Positions 18,351-29,448 of a stretch of DNA of 64,000 nt are shown piece after piece. The notes beneath the pieces were generated by a model. The model did no database searches and was not told where the DNA came from. It saw only the letters and a program-made list of their open reading frames with translations. Source of the stretch: Methanobacterium_C sp963845285 (GTDB lineage: Archaea > Methanobacteriota > Methanobacteria > Methanobacteriales > Methanobacteriaceae); the NCBI GenBank assembly GCA_963845285.1, contig CAWJRO010000021.1:1-64000 (forward strand). Direction: 5' to 3'. The translations under genes were made by a program, and so were the position numbers. The number at the start of each line of letters is the position of its first letter. Position 1 is the stretch's first letter.

Positions 18351-18465
18351 AATATAAATTACAATTAGTGATATTGTACTTTCTGGTTATAATTTATTGA
18401 CTGACCTTAACGAATATGTTGATATTAATGAATGGATCAATGAAAAACACCTTAAAGGTGAAACC

Positions 18466-20244
18466 ATGTGTGGAATTGTAGCATGTATACTTAACGATAA
18501 AGAAGCAGCACCCGTACTTTTGGGTTGTGTTAGCAGATTAGAATATCGGGGCTATGACTCAGTTGGCATAGCAACCTCATCATCCGAAATTAAGATTAAA
18601 AAAGACAAGGGAAAAATAGCTGAAGTCCAAAAAAGACTGGATTTAACAGATTTACCTGGAAAAATGGGTATAGCACATGTTAGATGGGCAACCCATGGAT
18701 TACCAACCAAAGAGAATGCTCATCCACACACGGACTGTAAAGGGAAAATAGCAGTTGTTCACAATGGTATAATAGAAAATTACCGGGAGTTAAAGGACGA
18801 ACTTCAAGAAGAAGGGCATGAATTCAAATCAGAAACAGATACAGAAGTTATCCCACACTTAATTGAAAAATATATGGATAATGGTGCAGATTTGGAGGAA
18901 GCAACAAGACTTGCAACTGAGGATATTAAAGGATCCTATGCAATAGCTGTAATGTCCATGGATGAGCCGGATAAAATAATAGGTGTTAGAAAAGAGAGCC
19001 CCTTAATTGTAGGTACAGGTGATGGTGAATATTTTATAGCATCAGATGCTCCTGCAATACTCCAACACACCAACAGAGTCATATATCTCAATGACAATGA
19101 AATGGTAATCTTAACTCCGGAAGGTATAGTTATAAAAGACATGGATGGAATTGTAATTGAGAAAAAGATCGACACGATTGATTGGACTCCTGACATGGCA
19201 GAAAAGGGTGGTTACGATCATTTTATGCTCAAAGAGATCCATGAAGAGCCAGATGCTGTTAAAAAAACCATTATGGAATCTTTAGATATAAAGAAAGTCG
19301 TTGGAAAATTCCCTAAATTTAACAGAATATGTTTTGTGGCATGTGGAACATCTTACCACGCTTCTATGATTGGAAAATATTTATTTGAATGTCTTGTTGG
19401 TATTCCAACAGATGTTATACTTGCATCCGAATTCGAATTCTCAGCAGGGGCGCTTGATGAGAAAACACTTGTAATACTCATAAGTCAGTCTGGTGAGACT
19501 GCAGACACATTAAAAGCTCTGAGAACTGCTAATGAGAAAGCTGAGACTCTTGCAATAGTAAATGTGCTTGGAAGTACTGCTACAAGGGAAGCAGATCATG
19601 TATTATACACCCGTGCTGGACCTGAAATAGGGGTTGCAGCAACAAAAACCTATGTAAGTCAGTTGACATGTATTTATCTTCTTGCAATTTGTATGGGGCA
19701 AAATGAAAAACTTTTAGATGAAATTCAGAAGATCCCGGATTACATGAGGAATGCACTTGAAAAAGAAGACCATATAAAAGATATAGCCAAAAAATATAAG
19801 GATGCTAAGGATTTCTTCTTTATAGGCAGAGGTTTTTCGTATCCAACTGCACTGGAAGGCGCCCTCAAGCTTAAGGAGATAACATACATACATGGAGAAG
19901 GATATGCTGCAGGAGAACTTAAACATGGGCCATTAGCTCTTATAGAAGATAATATCCCTGTTGTGGCAGTTGCACCTCCGGGTACGAGTCATGACAAAAC
20001 ATTGGGCAATGTTCAAGAGGTAAAGGCAAGAGGAGCTAGTGTGATAGCATTGGGTTCTTGTAATGATGCAGTTTTAAAATCTGAATCAGATGATATCATT
20101 GAATTGGAGGATGGAATCAGTGAGTTCTGGTCTCCATTACCTTATGTAGTTCCACTGCAACTTTTATCCTATTATATGAGTGTTGAAAGAGGTATAGACC
20201 CTGATAAACCTAAAAATTTGGCTAAATGTGTTACAGTTGAATGA
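18466..20244 (+). CDS. glmS: Glutamine-fructose-6-phosphate aminotransferase (isomerizing)
   Basis: A 592-residue enzyme that makes glucosamine 6-phosphate from fructose 6-phosphate and glutamine for cell-wall and glycan precursors. The N-terminal nucleophile Cys2 (MCGIVACIL) requires the start at ATG 18466; the open frame upstream to 18397 cannot be translated because the Cys must become N-terminal. A class-II amidotransferase domain (residues 1 to about 220) is followed by two SIS sugar-isomerase domains (VACGTSYHASMIGK, LISQSGETADTLKAL) and the C-terminal NLAKCVTVE. Divergent from purC. Confidence 0.96.
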   Translation: MCGIVACILNDKEAAPVLLGCVSRLEYRGYDSVGIATSSSEIKIKKDKGKIAEVQKRLDLTDLPGKMGIAHVRWATHGLPTKENAHPHTDCKGKIAVVHNGIIENYRELKDELQEEGHEFKSETDTEVIPHLIEKYMDNGADLEEATRLATEDIKGSYAIAVMSMDEPDKIIGVRKESPLIVGTGDGEYFIASDAPAILQHTNRVIYLNDNEMVILTPEGIVIKDMDGIVIEKKIDTIDWTPDMAEKGGYDHFMLKEIHEEPDAVKKTIMESLDIKKVVGKFPKFNRICFVACGTSYHASMIGKYLFECLVGIPTDVILASEFEFSAGALDEKTLVILISQSGETADTLKALRTANEKAETLAIVNVLGSTATREADHVLYTRAGPEIGVAATKTYVSQLTCIYLLAICMGQNEKLLDEIQKIPDYMRNALEKEDHIKDIAKKYKDAKDFFFIGRGFSYPTALEGALKLKEITYIHGEGYAAGELKHGPLALIEDNIPVVAVAPPGTSHDKTLGNVQEVKARGASVIALGSCNDAVLKSESDDIIELEDGISEFWSPLPYVVPLQLLSYYMSVERGIDPDKPKNLAKCVTVE

Positions 20245-20426
20245 TGAACTGGTTTTGGGATAATTGGGCCTAAAGTAAGTGAATACTTAAGTGTCAAGTT
20301 AATGGGTGTTGGGCTTGTTCACCGGTATTTCAAATGGCAAATTACATTTCTTCCATTCAATGAGGACACATGAACTCTAAAAATATTTAGATATTATTTG
20401 CAACCCCCAACAACTGGACAGTCACG

Positions 20427-20451
20427 CAGATTTTGAATTATGAGACAACCT
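20427..20451. repeat. Decayed MITE-like repeat end
   Basis: CAGATTTTGAATTATGAGAC followed by AACCT closely resembles the right end of the MITE-like family (compare 45168-45194). The left half is not recognisable, so this is probably an old fragment downstream of glmS. Confidence 0.5.
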
Positions 20452-20535
20452 GTTACTAATCTAAAAAAATCTCATTTTTATCTGTTAAGTTGATATTGTT
20501 AGTTTGTGACAGTGTATTCCAATAAATTTCATTAA

Positions 20536-21780
<1,245 letters not shown>

Positions 21781-21789
21781 TTTCATTAA

Positions 21790-22231
21790 TACAAATCTCA
21801 AAGTCAGTAAAATTTTGAGATGAATTATATCATTTTGCTTTTTATATTTTTCAATTAATTTTTTTGGAATCTTTTCATTGTTTAAATTAATTTTAAGATG
21901 ATAAATGCAGTTTTGTTCGATTGTTGGTTTGAGGTCATGTTTATTAGGAATTCTTTTATAGTTGGATCATCTGATATGTTCACAACAAGAGAGTACATGT
22001 GCATCGTTAAAAAAATTTAAAAAAGTATTAAACTTAACCATTTGAAGTGGGTACTAAAAGTGGATAATAATTAAATGTGGAAATAATAGTGGAAATAGTA
22101 AATTTAAAAGTAAATATTATAAAATTTATAGATACTCCTAAATTTAATATTTAAATTCAGTGTAGATCCAAACTACAAAAAAGAATTATTAAGGGCATAT
22201 ATTAAAATAAAACATTTTAGGTAGGTTTTAA
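21790..22231. other. Intergenic region after the insertion sequence
   Basis: About 440 bp without a convincing gene. A 27-codon ORF from ATG 21938 has a GAGGT only 2 nt upstream and is not supported. A possible TATA box (GCATATATTA, about 22195) and a TAGGTAGG ribosome binding site serve the next gene. Confidence 0.4.
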
Positions 22232-22525
22232 ATGAATCCAAAGAAAGCTGGAGCTGTTTTCATAATTTTGATGATAGCATTAATTGCATATGGGTGCGGT
22301 TCATTTGCAAGTGTTGTTGATGTTGGTAGTGGAATCGGTGCCGGTATTATACCCTCAAATTTGAGTTTGAGTAACCAGCAGGCAATATCAACCATTGGAG
22401 ATCCTTCATTTCAACCGGTATATGTGAATAAAAGAGTTGTTGTTAACGTAACCAACACCACAAATGTAATGGTTACAAATGTGACAAACACAACAAACCA
22501 GAGTAGTGGAAATAGAAATCAATAA
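22232..22525 (+). CDS. Small membrane-anchored, sequon-rich surface protein
   Basis: A 97-residue protein with a hydrophobic N-terminal anchor or signal (AGAVFIILMIALIAYGCGSFA) and a Cys in AYGCGS. The last 35 residues contain repeated N-glycosylation sequons (NVTNTTN, NVTNTTNQS), so the exported part is probably heavily glycosylated. The ribosome binding site TAGGTAGG precedes the ATG. Function unknown; probably attached to the cell surface. Confidence 0.75.
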   Translation: MNPKKAGAVFIILMIALIAYGCGSFASVVDVGSGIGAGIIPSNLSLSNQQAISTIGDPSFQPVYVNKRVVVNVTNTTNVMVTNVTNTTNQSSGNRNQ

Positions 22526-22813
22526 AACTTTAAGTCTATAAACAGTTTTATAATAAAATAACCAACATGTAATTCGAAATAAATTGTAATATTGATAAGT
22601 AAATAGTGATATTATAAGTAAAATATTAGAATTTAAAAAATATAATGTTTATATAATTAAAAATGTTATTTTCTATTTTTAATTAAAAAATTTTCTATTT
22701 TGATAATATGATAAGTAAAATAATGAAAAAAATGGAAAATTAAATGATTCAATAAAAAAAATTAAATAAAAAAATCAGAGGGTTCTAAATTAAGATTTAA
22801 TCCAGATTTATGA

Positions 22814-23407
22814 GTGAAGGTGATTTCAATATCAGATGAAAACAAAATTGGAGAGAAAATTCGTCAAATAAGGGAAGGTCAGGATATTTCTCGCGAAGAA
22901 CTTGCTCAGGCAAGCCAGAACAGTGTTGAACTTATAGAAAGACTTGAAAGCGGGGCGCTGGTGCCTTCACTCACACCATTGTTAAAAATTGCAAAGGCTC
23001 TTGGTGTTCGTCTGGGAACTTTCATGGATGACGCACCACAAACAGGACCTTTTGTTGTTAAAGCAGGTAAATCAAAGAACATCATACATTTTTCAGGAAA
23101 AGATGATACAAGTAAAGAAAGTGCACTGGACTTTTATTCACTCGCATATGGAAAGGGTGATAGGCACATGGAACCATTTGTAATCGATGTGCACCCTCCA
23201 AAGACAGATGATTACAAGTTGTTATCCCATGAGGGAGAAGAGTTTATATATGTTATGGATGGAGAGATAGAAATTTCATACGGTTCTGAGAGTTATTTGA
23301 TCTCTGAAGGAGACAGTATCTACTACGACTCTGTGGTGCCACATGATCTGCATGCCTACGGCGGCAAAGATGCGAAAATCCTTGCAGTGGTGTACGCAGC
23401 ACTTTAA
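22814..23407 (+). CDS. HTH (XRE) - cupin transcriptional regulator
   Basis: A 197-residue regulator. Residues 10-70 form an XRE-type helix-turn-helix (IGEKIRQIREGQDISREELAQAS, LTPLLKIAKALGV). The C-terminal 80 residues form a cupin barrel (HEGEEFIYVMDGEIEI, LISEGDSIYYDSVVPHDL) that probably senses a small molecule. The start is uncertain: GTG 22814 or GTG 22820. It precedes a thioesterase and an acyl-CoA synthetase, an arrangement seen in methanogens, and may control them. Confidence 0.88.
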   Translation: MKVISISDENKIGEKIRQIREGQDISREELAQASQNSVELIERLESGALVPSLTPLLKIAKALGVRLGTFMDDAPQTGPFVVKAGKSKNIIHFSGKDDTSKESALDFYSLAYGKGDRHMEPFVIDVHPPKTDDYKLLSHEGEEFIYVMDGEIEISYGSESYLISEGDSIYYDSVVPHDLHAYGGKDAKILAVVYAAL

Positions 23408-23569
23408 TAACACCCCCTTTTAACCAACTTTATTAAAGTTATTTTATCTTATTTAAAAATGAAAATTATTAAAAGATTATTAATATTTGAGAAAAATTAT
23501 TGTATAAGAAACCCTAATTATACTTAAAATTCAAATTTATACAATTGTTAAATTTAAGAAGGAATTTAA

Positions 23570-23998
23570 ATGTTTAAGACAGTAATAACACCAAGATTCG
23601 GCGATATAGATGCACTTCGTCATGTTAACAACACAGTACTTGCAGTTTGGTTTGAGCAAGCAAGAAACCCCATATTTAGAATGTTTACACCCGACTTGAA
23701 CCTGAGTTATGAAAACTGGAAGTTAATAATGGTCAGGACAGACTTTGACTTCCTCTGCCAGATGTATTATGGAGAAGATGTGGAGATCAGAACCTATGTT
23801 GAAAAAATAGGAAATACATCTTTTACACTCCGACATGAGGCGTGGCAGGAAGGTAAACTCAAAGTTAAGGGAAATGCGGTAGTTGTACATTTTGACTTCA
23901 TAAATGAGAAATCAGTACCAATACCTGATTCAATAAGGGCACAACTTGCTGAGCATCTTTTACCTGAAGAAGAAATTGAAACTATGAACAACAAATAA
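23570..23998 (+). CDS. Acyl-CoA thioesterase, 4HBT hotdog family
   Basis: A 142-residue hotdog-fold protein. The signature RFGDIDALRHVNNTVLAVWFEQAR contains the catalytic-type Asp of 4-hydroxybenzoyl-CoA-type thioesterases. It probably hydrolyses an acyl-CoA. It lies between the HTH-cupin regulator and the acyl-CoA synthetase, so the three probably act on the same acyl compound. The synthetase is frameshifted, so the pathway may be broken in this strain. Confidence 0.88.
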   Translation: MFKTVITPRFGDIDALRHVNNTVLAVWFEQARNPIFRMFTPDLNLSYENWKLIMVRTDFDFLCQMYYGEDVEIRTYVEKIGNTSFTLRHEAWQEGKLKVKGNAVVVHFDFINEKSVPIPDSIRAQLAEHLLPEEEIETMNNK

Positions 23999-24122
23999 AA
24001 CAGTCTCAAATGTCTCGGGTTTTTGCAAAAAATCTCCAAAGTTCCATTTATAAAAAAATCTGGATCAAATGAATTTAAAAAATAAAGATTCAAAGAACTA
24101 AAAAATTTTATAAGGGATTCCT

Positions 24123-25782
24123 ATGCTTTTTACAGAGGATACAATAGGCAAATTTTTTGAAAAACAGGTTGAAAAAGCTCCTGAAAAAGATTTCATAGTT
24201 TATCCTGACAGAAATCTCAGGTTTACCTACAAAGAGTTTGATGAAAGGGTTAACCTGCTTGCAAAAGGTTTACTTTCCATAGGTGTGGGTAAGGGAGATC
24301 ATGTCGGTATATGGGCCCGAAACGTACCGGACTGGTTGACATTCATGTTTGCAACAGCCAAAATAGGGGTAGTCCTTGTAACTGTTAACACAGCCTACAA
24401 AAGCCATGAACTTGATTACATACTCAAACAATCTGATATGAAAGCTTTAGCAATCATAGATGGTTTTAGAAATGTTGATTATGTTGATACAATCCATGAA
24501 CTTGTACCAGAGCTTAGAACCCAGAAACGGGGCAAGATCACAAGTAAAAAATATCCTTACCTGAAGCATGTGATTCTATATTGGACCGGAAAAACACAGG
24601 GGAATGTACAATACCAACGAACTCATGCTCCTTGGGAAACACACACCTGATGAAGAACTGATTAAGGTTAAAAAAACCGTCAACAACAGAGATGTTGTGA
24701 ACATGCAGTACACTTCAGGAACCACAGGATTTCCAAAGGGTGTGATGCTCACCCACAGAAACATCCTCAACAACGGATTTTACATAGGTGATAGACAGGA
24801 CTTCACAGAGAAAGATAGACTTTGCCTTCCTGTGCCATTATTTCATTGTTTTGGCATAGTTCTGGGAGTCATGGCACTACTTACCCATGGAGGAACCCTT
24901 GTAATGCTGGAGATATTTGACCCGCTCCTTGCACTTGCAGCAGTGCATAAAGAGAGGTGTACAGCTTTATATGGTGTTCCAACTATGTTCATAGCAGAGT
25001 TAAACCACCCTATGTTTGATATGTTTGACCTCACATCCCTCAGGACCGGTATAATGGCAGGTTCACCCTGCCCAATAGAGACAATGAAAAGAGTGGTCAA
25101 AGACATGCACATGATTGGTATCACCAGTGTTTACGGTCTTACTGAGGCTTCTCCGGGATTCACACAGACCAGTGTGGATGATCCACTTGAAATTCGAGTC
25201 AGTACAGTGGGTAAGAAAATGGAAAACTGTGAAGTTAAAATAGTGGACATTGAAACAGGTGAACGAGTTGGAGTGGGCGAACCCGGGGAAATATGCTGCC
25301 GTGGATACAACATAATGAAGGGATATTACAAAATGCCTGAAAAAACAGCAGAAGTCATAGATGAAGATGGATGGCTCCACAGCGGGGATATACTCACTCA
25401 AGATGAGAATGGATATTATATAGTTGTGGGACGTTTAAAGGATATGATAATCCGTGGAGGAGAGAACGTCTACCCGCGAGAGATAGAGGAATTTATCCAC
25501 GCAATGCCTGAGGTCCGAGACGTGCAGGTTGTTGGAATACCCGATGAAAAATACGGTGAAATAGTTGTGGCATTTGTTATACCTGAAGATGGTGCAGATC
25601 TAAAAGAAGAAGATGTTAGGGATCACGCTATTGAAGAAATAGCACGTTACAAAGTTCCTAAACATGTTTTTATTGTGGATGAGTTTCCATTAACTGCAAG
25701 TGGAAAGATACAGAAGTTCAAACTGAGAGATCAAGGTTTTGAACTATTAAAGAAAAAACTGGAAGAAGAGCCAGAACTTTAA
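24123..25782 (+). pseudogene. AMP-forming acyl-CoA synthetase, frameshifted
   Basis: Two overlapping reading frames together make one complete ANL-superfamily acyl-CoA synthetase of about 552 residues. The first frame (24123-24650) carries the N-terminal domain (NLRFTYKEFDERVNLLAKGL, GVGKGDHVGIWARN). The second enters at about 24580 and carries the AMP motif MQYTSGTTGFPKGVMLTHRN, YGLTEASPG, GWLHSGD and the C-terminal GRLKDMIIRGGENVYPREIE and LTASGKIQKFKLR. At 24577-24582 (CTATATTGGA) one extra base shifts the frame: without it the text reads on as IGPEKHRGMYNTNEL. No other damage is visible, so this is a recent mutation or a sequencing error. Confidence 0.85.
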
Positions 25783-26249
25783 CGTAAATTTAAGTTTAAA
25801 TGGCAAACATAGTGGTCATCTTCATTTATGGAATGCCATGTTTATTATTTTATTTATTTATTTTATTTATTTGTTCTATGAATCATTCTCATTTGTAAAA
25901 ATTTTCATTTGTAAAGGAAATGATTATTTTTAATTCGTTTTTTCATTTTAAAGAGATGTTTAACTAAGATTTAAATAGAAATTCGGAAATTAGGGTAATA
26001 TTAACAAATTAAATTGATAATAAATTAAAATTGGATAATAAGTTAAATGAAATGTTAAATGAAATTCAGAATCATATGAAATTCTAATATGAAATTCTAA
26101 ACTCAAATGGTTATTTTAAATTTAAATGGTTAATAGTTTAGGTAAGATTCAAAATAATATGAAATTATTCAAGATAGGAAATTTAATTAAATAAGAACAA
26201 AACTCAAAATAAAAATTAAAGTTCATTAAAAATTATAAACTAGGTATAA
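25783..26249. other. Low-complexity AT-rich gap
   Basis: About 470 bp with repeated short units such as AATATGAAATTCTAA and AAATGGTTA between 26040 and 26170, but no ORF or RNA structure that I can support. Confidence 0.4.
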
Positions 26250-28760
26250 ATGATAATTTTAAGAAAGAATAAAAAGATTCTGGAGTTATTTCCAATAGGC
26301 AGTGCCAAAGGCGCTGTTAATACACGAAGAAAACCACTTTTTTATGGATACCTGAAGCTGGGAAAAGATGGAGATCAGGTACGGCCTTACAAATTTATAG
26401 TGAAAAAGGACCCTGATAAGGAGATACTATTCCCTCCAAGTGAAGCTATTAAGATTTTAAGAAAACAAAACATTTATCTCATTGGAAAAGATGAGGAAAC
26501 CGAGGAAATGCTTAACTCATTAAATATACCATTTAAAAGAACCATAATGTGTAGACACTGTACATTTGAGGGTTATATAACTCTAATAAGGCGTGATTCA
26601 TCATACCTTTATCACAAAGAATATATTTGCAGGTTGTGTGCAGAGGGAGAAATAAAGAGGGAGTTGAAGTCAAGGGGCTTTGATATGAGCACCTTCAGAA
26701 ACTTCAAGAGGATGCTGGATAAAACTGGAGACCTTAAAAAGGTTTTAAGTGTCTTAAATCCAAATTTTAACCCTGTAAAAAATCCAGATCTCACACTGTA
26801 CGATAAAATAAGTACAGGAAAAGATTCTGACATTCCAAAGGTGAGTATGGATGAACTTAAAATTCCGGATAAACTTAAAGGGATAATGAAGGGTCATGGA
26901 AAGTATTTACTTCCAGTACAGGTTCTGGCTCTGGATGCAGGGCTTCTTGAAGGCGAAAACCTTCTTGTTGTATCTGCAACGGCCAGCGGTAAAACATTGA
27001 TAGGAGAACTTGCAGGACTGCCCAATGTTTTAAATGGCAAGAAGTTCATGTTTTTAACCCCACTTGTAGCCCTTGCAAACCAGAAGTACAGGGATTTCAA
27101 GAAAAAATACACAAAACTTGGACTTAAAGTTGCAATACGTGTGGGAATGAGTAGGATAAAGGCAAAAGAGGAACTTTCACTTGTTGATAATAAAATAATT
27201 GATGCAGACATAATTGTGGGGACATATGAAGGTCTTGACTTCCTTTTAAGATCTGGAAAGGCTGCAGAACTCGGAGAACTCGGCACTGTGGTCGTTGATG
27301 AGGTTCACATGCTGGATGATAAGGAAAGGGGTTCCCGACTCAATGGACTTATAAAACGGTTGAAAGCGTTGTTTCCAGATCTGCAGATCATAGGTTTGTC
27401 TGCAACAGTTAAAAATTCTGATGAGATTGCAGAGGAGTTTGGAATGAAGCTTGTTAAGTACGACAAACGTCCAGTTCCTCTGGAAAGGCACCTTATATTT
27501 GCAAGGTCTGAATACGATAAAGAAGATATGATGGCGCGTTTATCCCGTCAAGAATATAAAAACATTTCTAAAAAAGGATTTAACGGTCAGACAATCATAT
27601 TTACCAATTCCCGGAGAAAAACTCACTCAATAGCAGATTATCTGACAAAGAGAGGTATTAATGCAGCAGCTTACCATGCAGGACTTTCTTATCTTAAAAA
27701 AAGCAGGATAGAAAAGGATTTTTTAAAGCAGAAAATGTCGACTGTAGTTACAACTGCGGCGCTGGCTGCAGGTGTGGATTTCCCAGCATCCCAGGTTATC
27801 TTTGAGACACTTACCATGGGAAATAAATGGCTCACCCCTAATGAATTTTCACAGATGTTAGGAAGGGCTGGAAGGCCTTCATACCATGATATGGGGAAAG
27901 TATATCTTATACCCGAGATTGGAAGAACGTTTGATGACCAAGCAGAAGATCTGCGTGCTGTGGAACTATTGGAAAGTGATGTAGAATCCATAAATGTGCA
28001 TTATTCAGAAGATGATGTTGTGGAACAGTTTTTAGCAGATGTATGCTCTGGAAGGGTTCGTAACATTGATGATCTTAGAGAGGCGTATGAAAAAGAGGAT
28101 ATACCTCTGAACTTTGATGAAGCTTACAACATAATACTTGATCAGGGTTTGGTAACAGAGAGAAACGACAGTATATTGCCTACAAAGTATGGTAGGGCTG
28201 TTTCAGTGTCTTTTTTGAATTATCAGGATGCAAATTATATAAAGAAAAGAATAAAGAACACAAAAAAATTGCAGCCACTTGAGATTGCAATATTCCTTGA
28301 TCCCTTTGAAAATGCATATATCTCCAACAGAATAGGTCAGAAACTTTCAAAGGCCCTTAAAATCAACATGTCGGCAAGGCTCTTTGCAGATTCAACTATG
28401 GATATACTTTCAACAGGAGATGCTATTTCAAAACTGGAGCCAAACCTCAGAGACTTACTTATAAATCTGCAGATCGAATTTTTATCGTGCCGATGTAAAG
28501 ATAGGCCATTTTGTGGTTGTCCTCAGGCAGAACTTTCAAGGAAGATCTTGAAGTACCGAATGATGAAGCGGGACCCTGTTGATATAAGTAAAAAGCTCCT
28601 GAGAGATTATGGAATGCACGTATATGCTGGAGACATATTTTCATGGTTGGATTCTATCATCCGAATGCTTGAAGCGGTACGCAGGATTGCTGGAGCTTTT
28701 GATAAACGTAACGTTGTTTGGGAGTGTTCGAGGTTGATTAAGGCGATTGAAAGTGGATGA
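26250..28760 (+). CDS. Large Ski2/Hel308-type superfamily 2 helicase with cysteine clusters
   Basis: An 836-residue DEAD/DEAH-type helicase of a kind found in Methanobacteriales and other Euryarchaeota. An N-terminal domain of about 220 residues contains a zinc-finger pattern (CRHC, CRLC at about residues 99-131). The helicase core follows: ATASGKT (about 244-250), VVVDEVHML, IIGLSAT, SRRKTHSIADYL, ALAAGVDFPAS and QMLGRAGRPSYHD. The C-terminus has a second Cys group (CRCKDRPFCGCP) and helical segments. It probably unwinds DNA or RNA in repair or processing; substrate unknown. Confidence 0.88.
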   Translation: MIILRKNKKILELFPIGSAKGAVNTRRKPLFYGYLKLGKDGDQVRPYKFIVKKDPDKEILFPPSEAIKILRKQNIYLIGKDEETEEMLNSLNIPFKRTIMCRHCTFEGYITLIRRDSSYLYHKEYICRLCAEGEIKRELKSRGFDMSTFRNFKRMLDKTGDLKKVLSVLNPNFNPVKNPDLTLYDKISTGKDSDIPKVSMDELKIPDKLKGIMKGHGKYLLPVQVLALDAGLLEGENLLVVSATASGKTLIGELAGLPNVLNGKKFMFLTPLVALANQKYRDFKKKYTKLGLKVAIRVGMSRIKAKEELSLVDNKIIDADIIVGTYEGLDFLLRSGKAAELGELGTVVVDEVHMLDDKERGSRLNGLIKRLKALFPDLQIIGLSATVKNSDEIAEEFGMKLVKYDKRPVPLERHLIFARSEYDKEDMMARLSRQEYKNISKKGFNGQTIIFTNSRRKTHSIADYLTKRGINAAAYHAGLSYLKKSRIEKDFLKQKMSTVVTTAALAAGVDFPASQVIFETLTMGNKWLTPNEFSQMLGRAGRPSYHDMGKVYLIPEIGRTFDDQAEDLRAVELLESDVESINVHYSEDDVVEQFLADVCSGRVRNIDDLREAYEKEDIPLNFDEAYNIILDQGLVTERNDSILPTKYGRAVSVSFLNYQDANYIKKRIKNTKKLQPLEIAIFLDPFENAYISNRIGQKLSKALKINMSARLFADSTMDILSTGDAISKLEPNLRDLLINLQIEFLSCRCKDRPFCGCPQAELSRKILKYRMMKRDPVDISKKLLRDYGMHVYAGDIFSWLDSIIRMLEAVRRIAGAFDKRNVVWECSRLIKAIESG

Positions 28761-28790
28761 TCTTTTTTGGATCGACTTTAATTCATTTAA

Positions 28791-28810
28791 TGGATTTTTT
28801 TATTTTTTCG
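28791..28810 (+). terminator. T-rich transcription stop after helicase gene
   Basis: Runs TTTTTTTATTTTTTC lie 30-50 bp after the stop codon. Archaeal RNA polymerase terminates at oligo-T tracts on the non-template strand, so this is a plausible stop. Confidence 0.4.
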
Positions 28811-29020
28811 TTGAAATTTAATTTAATTCGTTAGTTAATTTATAAATAACCCTTTTTATAAACATTAACACTTTTTAAAAAGATTTTTTCTGCATTTAAT
28901 CATTTAAAGATTGTTTTTGGTTTAAGTACTAAATTTAAATTATTTTTTAGAAATAAAATTTTTCATGTTAAGATCATTTTCTTCACAACCCCCTTTTGTT
29001 TTTCAACCCTTGAACGGAAC

Positions 29021-29076
29021 ATTTATATAATATTATAACTATCGTTATAATATGGGAGTGACATAACGATCGTTAT
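29021..29076 (+). promoter_or_regulatory. Promoter with two palindromic operators
   Basis: TATA box ATTTATATAA (29021-29030) is followed by ATAACTATCGTTAT (29035-29048, one arm mismatch) and the perfect palindrome ATAACGATCGTTAT (29063-29076). The sites are 28 bp apart start to start and cover the expected transcription start, so a dimeric repressor could block it. No regulator gene is adjacent; both neighbouring genes end towards this region. Confidence 0.6.
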
Positions 29077-29106
29077 AACAAGATCGAGTCATAAGATCAA
29101 GTGTTA

Positions 29107-29125
29107 CCCCACCTCCTTACGAGTT
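29107..29125 (+). promoter_or_regulatory. Leader hairpin with anti-Shine-Dalgarno sequence
   Basis: CCTTA and TAAGG pair around the loop CGAGT. The adjoining CCCCACCTCC is complementary to the ribosome binding sites of the mini-ORFs downstream (AGGGGTG and GAGGTG). Pairing would hide those sites. This is an inference from complementarity. Confidence 0.4.
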
Positions 29126-29191
29126 AAGGCCATTTAAAAAGGTTTTAAAAATAAAGCATTGATCTTTTTGGTCAAAACTTTTGAGGTTAGG

Positions 29192-29206
29192 ATGACATCT
29201 CATTAG
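29192..29206 (+). CDS. Miniature ORF 1 (MTSH)
   Basis: A four-codon ORF behind GAGG with 5-nt spacing. Its TAG stop overlaps the next ribosome binding site. Support is positional only. Confidence 0.2.
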   Translation: MTSH

Positions 29207-29207
29207 G

Positions 29208-29236
29208 GGTGCTAAAAATGTGTAGATGTAACTAAA
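29208..29236 (+). repeat. 29-bp direct repeat, copy A
   Basis: Identical at 28 of 29 positions to 29299-29327. It spans a ribosome binding site, spacer CTAAAA, start codon and a five-codon ORF. The conservation stops at the end of the ORF. Confidence 0.75.
29218..29235 (+). CDS. Miniature ORF 2 (MCRCN)
   Basis: A five-codon ORF with two cysteines. AGGGGTG lies 6 nt before the ATG, an ideal archaeal ribosome binding site. It is almost identical to miniature ORF 3. A Cys-x-Cys peptide could bind metal or act as a cysteine-sensing leader. Expression is unproven. Confidence 0.3.
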   Translation: MCRCN

Positions 29237-29298
29237 ACGTGAATAATCAAAATCGGGATGGGTTTTAAAATAGATAAGATTAAAAAATAGCTCCTTGA

Positions 29299-29327
29299 GG
29301 TGCTAAAAATGTGTAGATGTCACTAAA
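29299..29327 (+). repeat. 29-bp direct repeat, copy B
   Basis: Second copy of the unit at 29208-29236, 91 bp downstream. The preceding CTCC and TAGC can fold back on the GAGG and GCTA of the repeat, partly hiding the ribosome binding site. Confidence 0.75.
29309..29326 (+). CDS. Miniature ORF 3 (MCRCH)
   Basis: A five-codon ORF, GAGGTG 6 nt before the ATG. It differs from miniature ORF 2 by one base, which changes the last residue from Asn to His. Confidence 0.3.
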   Translation: MCRCH

Positions 29328-29430
29328 CTAGAAGTTATATAAAATCATGATATAAAACCATGAAATTTTAGAAACTATAGGACGTTCGTCAATAATAAGA
29401 TGTAAAGTACATCTTAAGAGGTGATGGGTT

Positions 29431-29448
29431 GTGTGTAAATTAAAATAA
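29431..29448 (+). CDS. Miniature ORF 4 (MCKLK)
   Basis: A five-codon ORF from GTG with GAGGTGAT 5 nt upstream. It again has Cys as second residue and a basic third residue. Weaker than ORFs 2 and 3. Confidence 0.2.
   Translation: MCKLK

Noticed and set aside
21938..22021. 27-codon ORF after the insertion sequence
   Set aside because: The GAGGT is only 2 nt from the ATG and the peptide has no recognisable feature.
24577..24582. Programmed frameshift in the acyl-CoA synthetase
   Set aside because: No slippery sequence or stimulatory stem is present and the family is not known for recoding.
26040..26170. Tandem AT-rich repeats in the gap before the helicase gene
   Set aside because: The units are short, irregular and within the expected low complexity of AT-rich spacer DNA.
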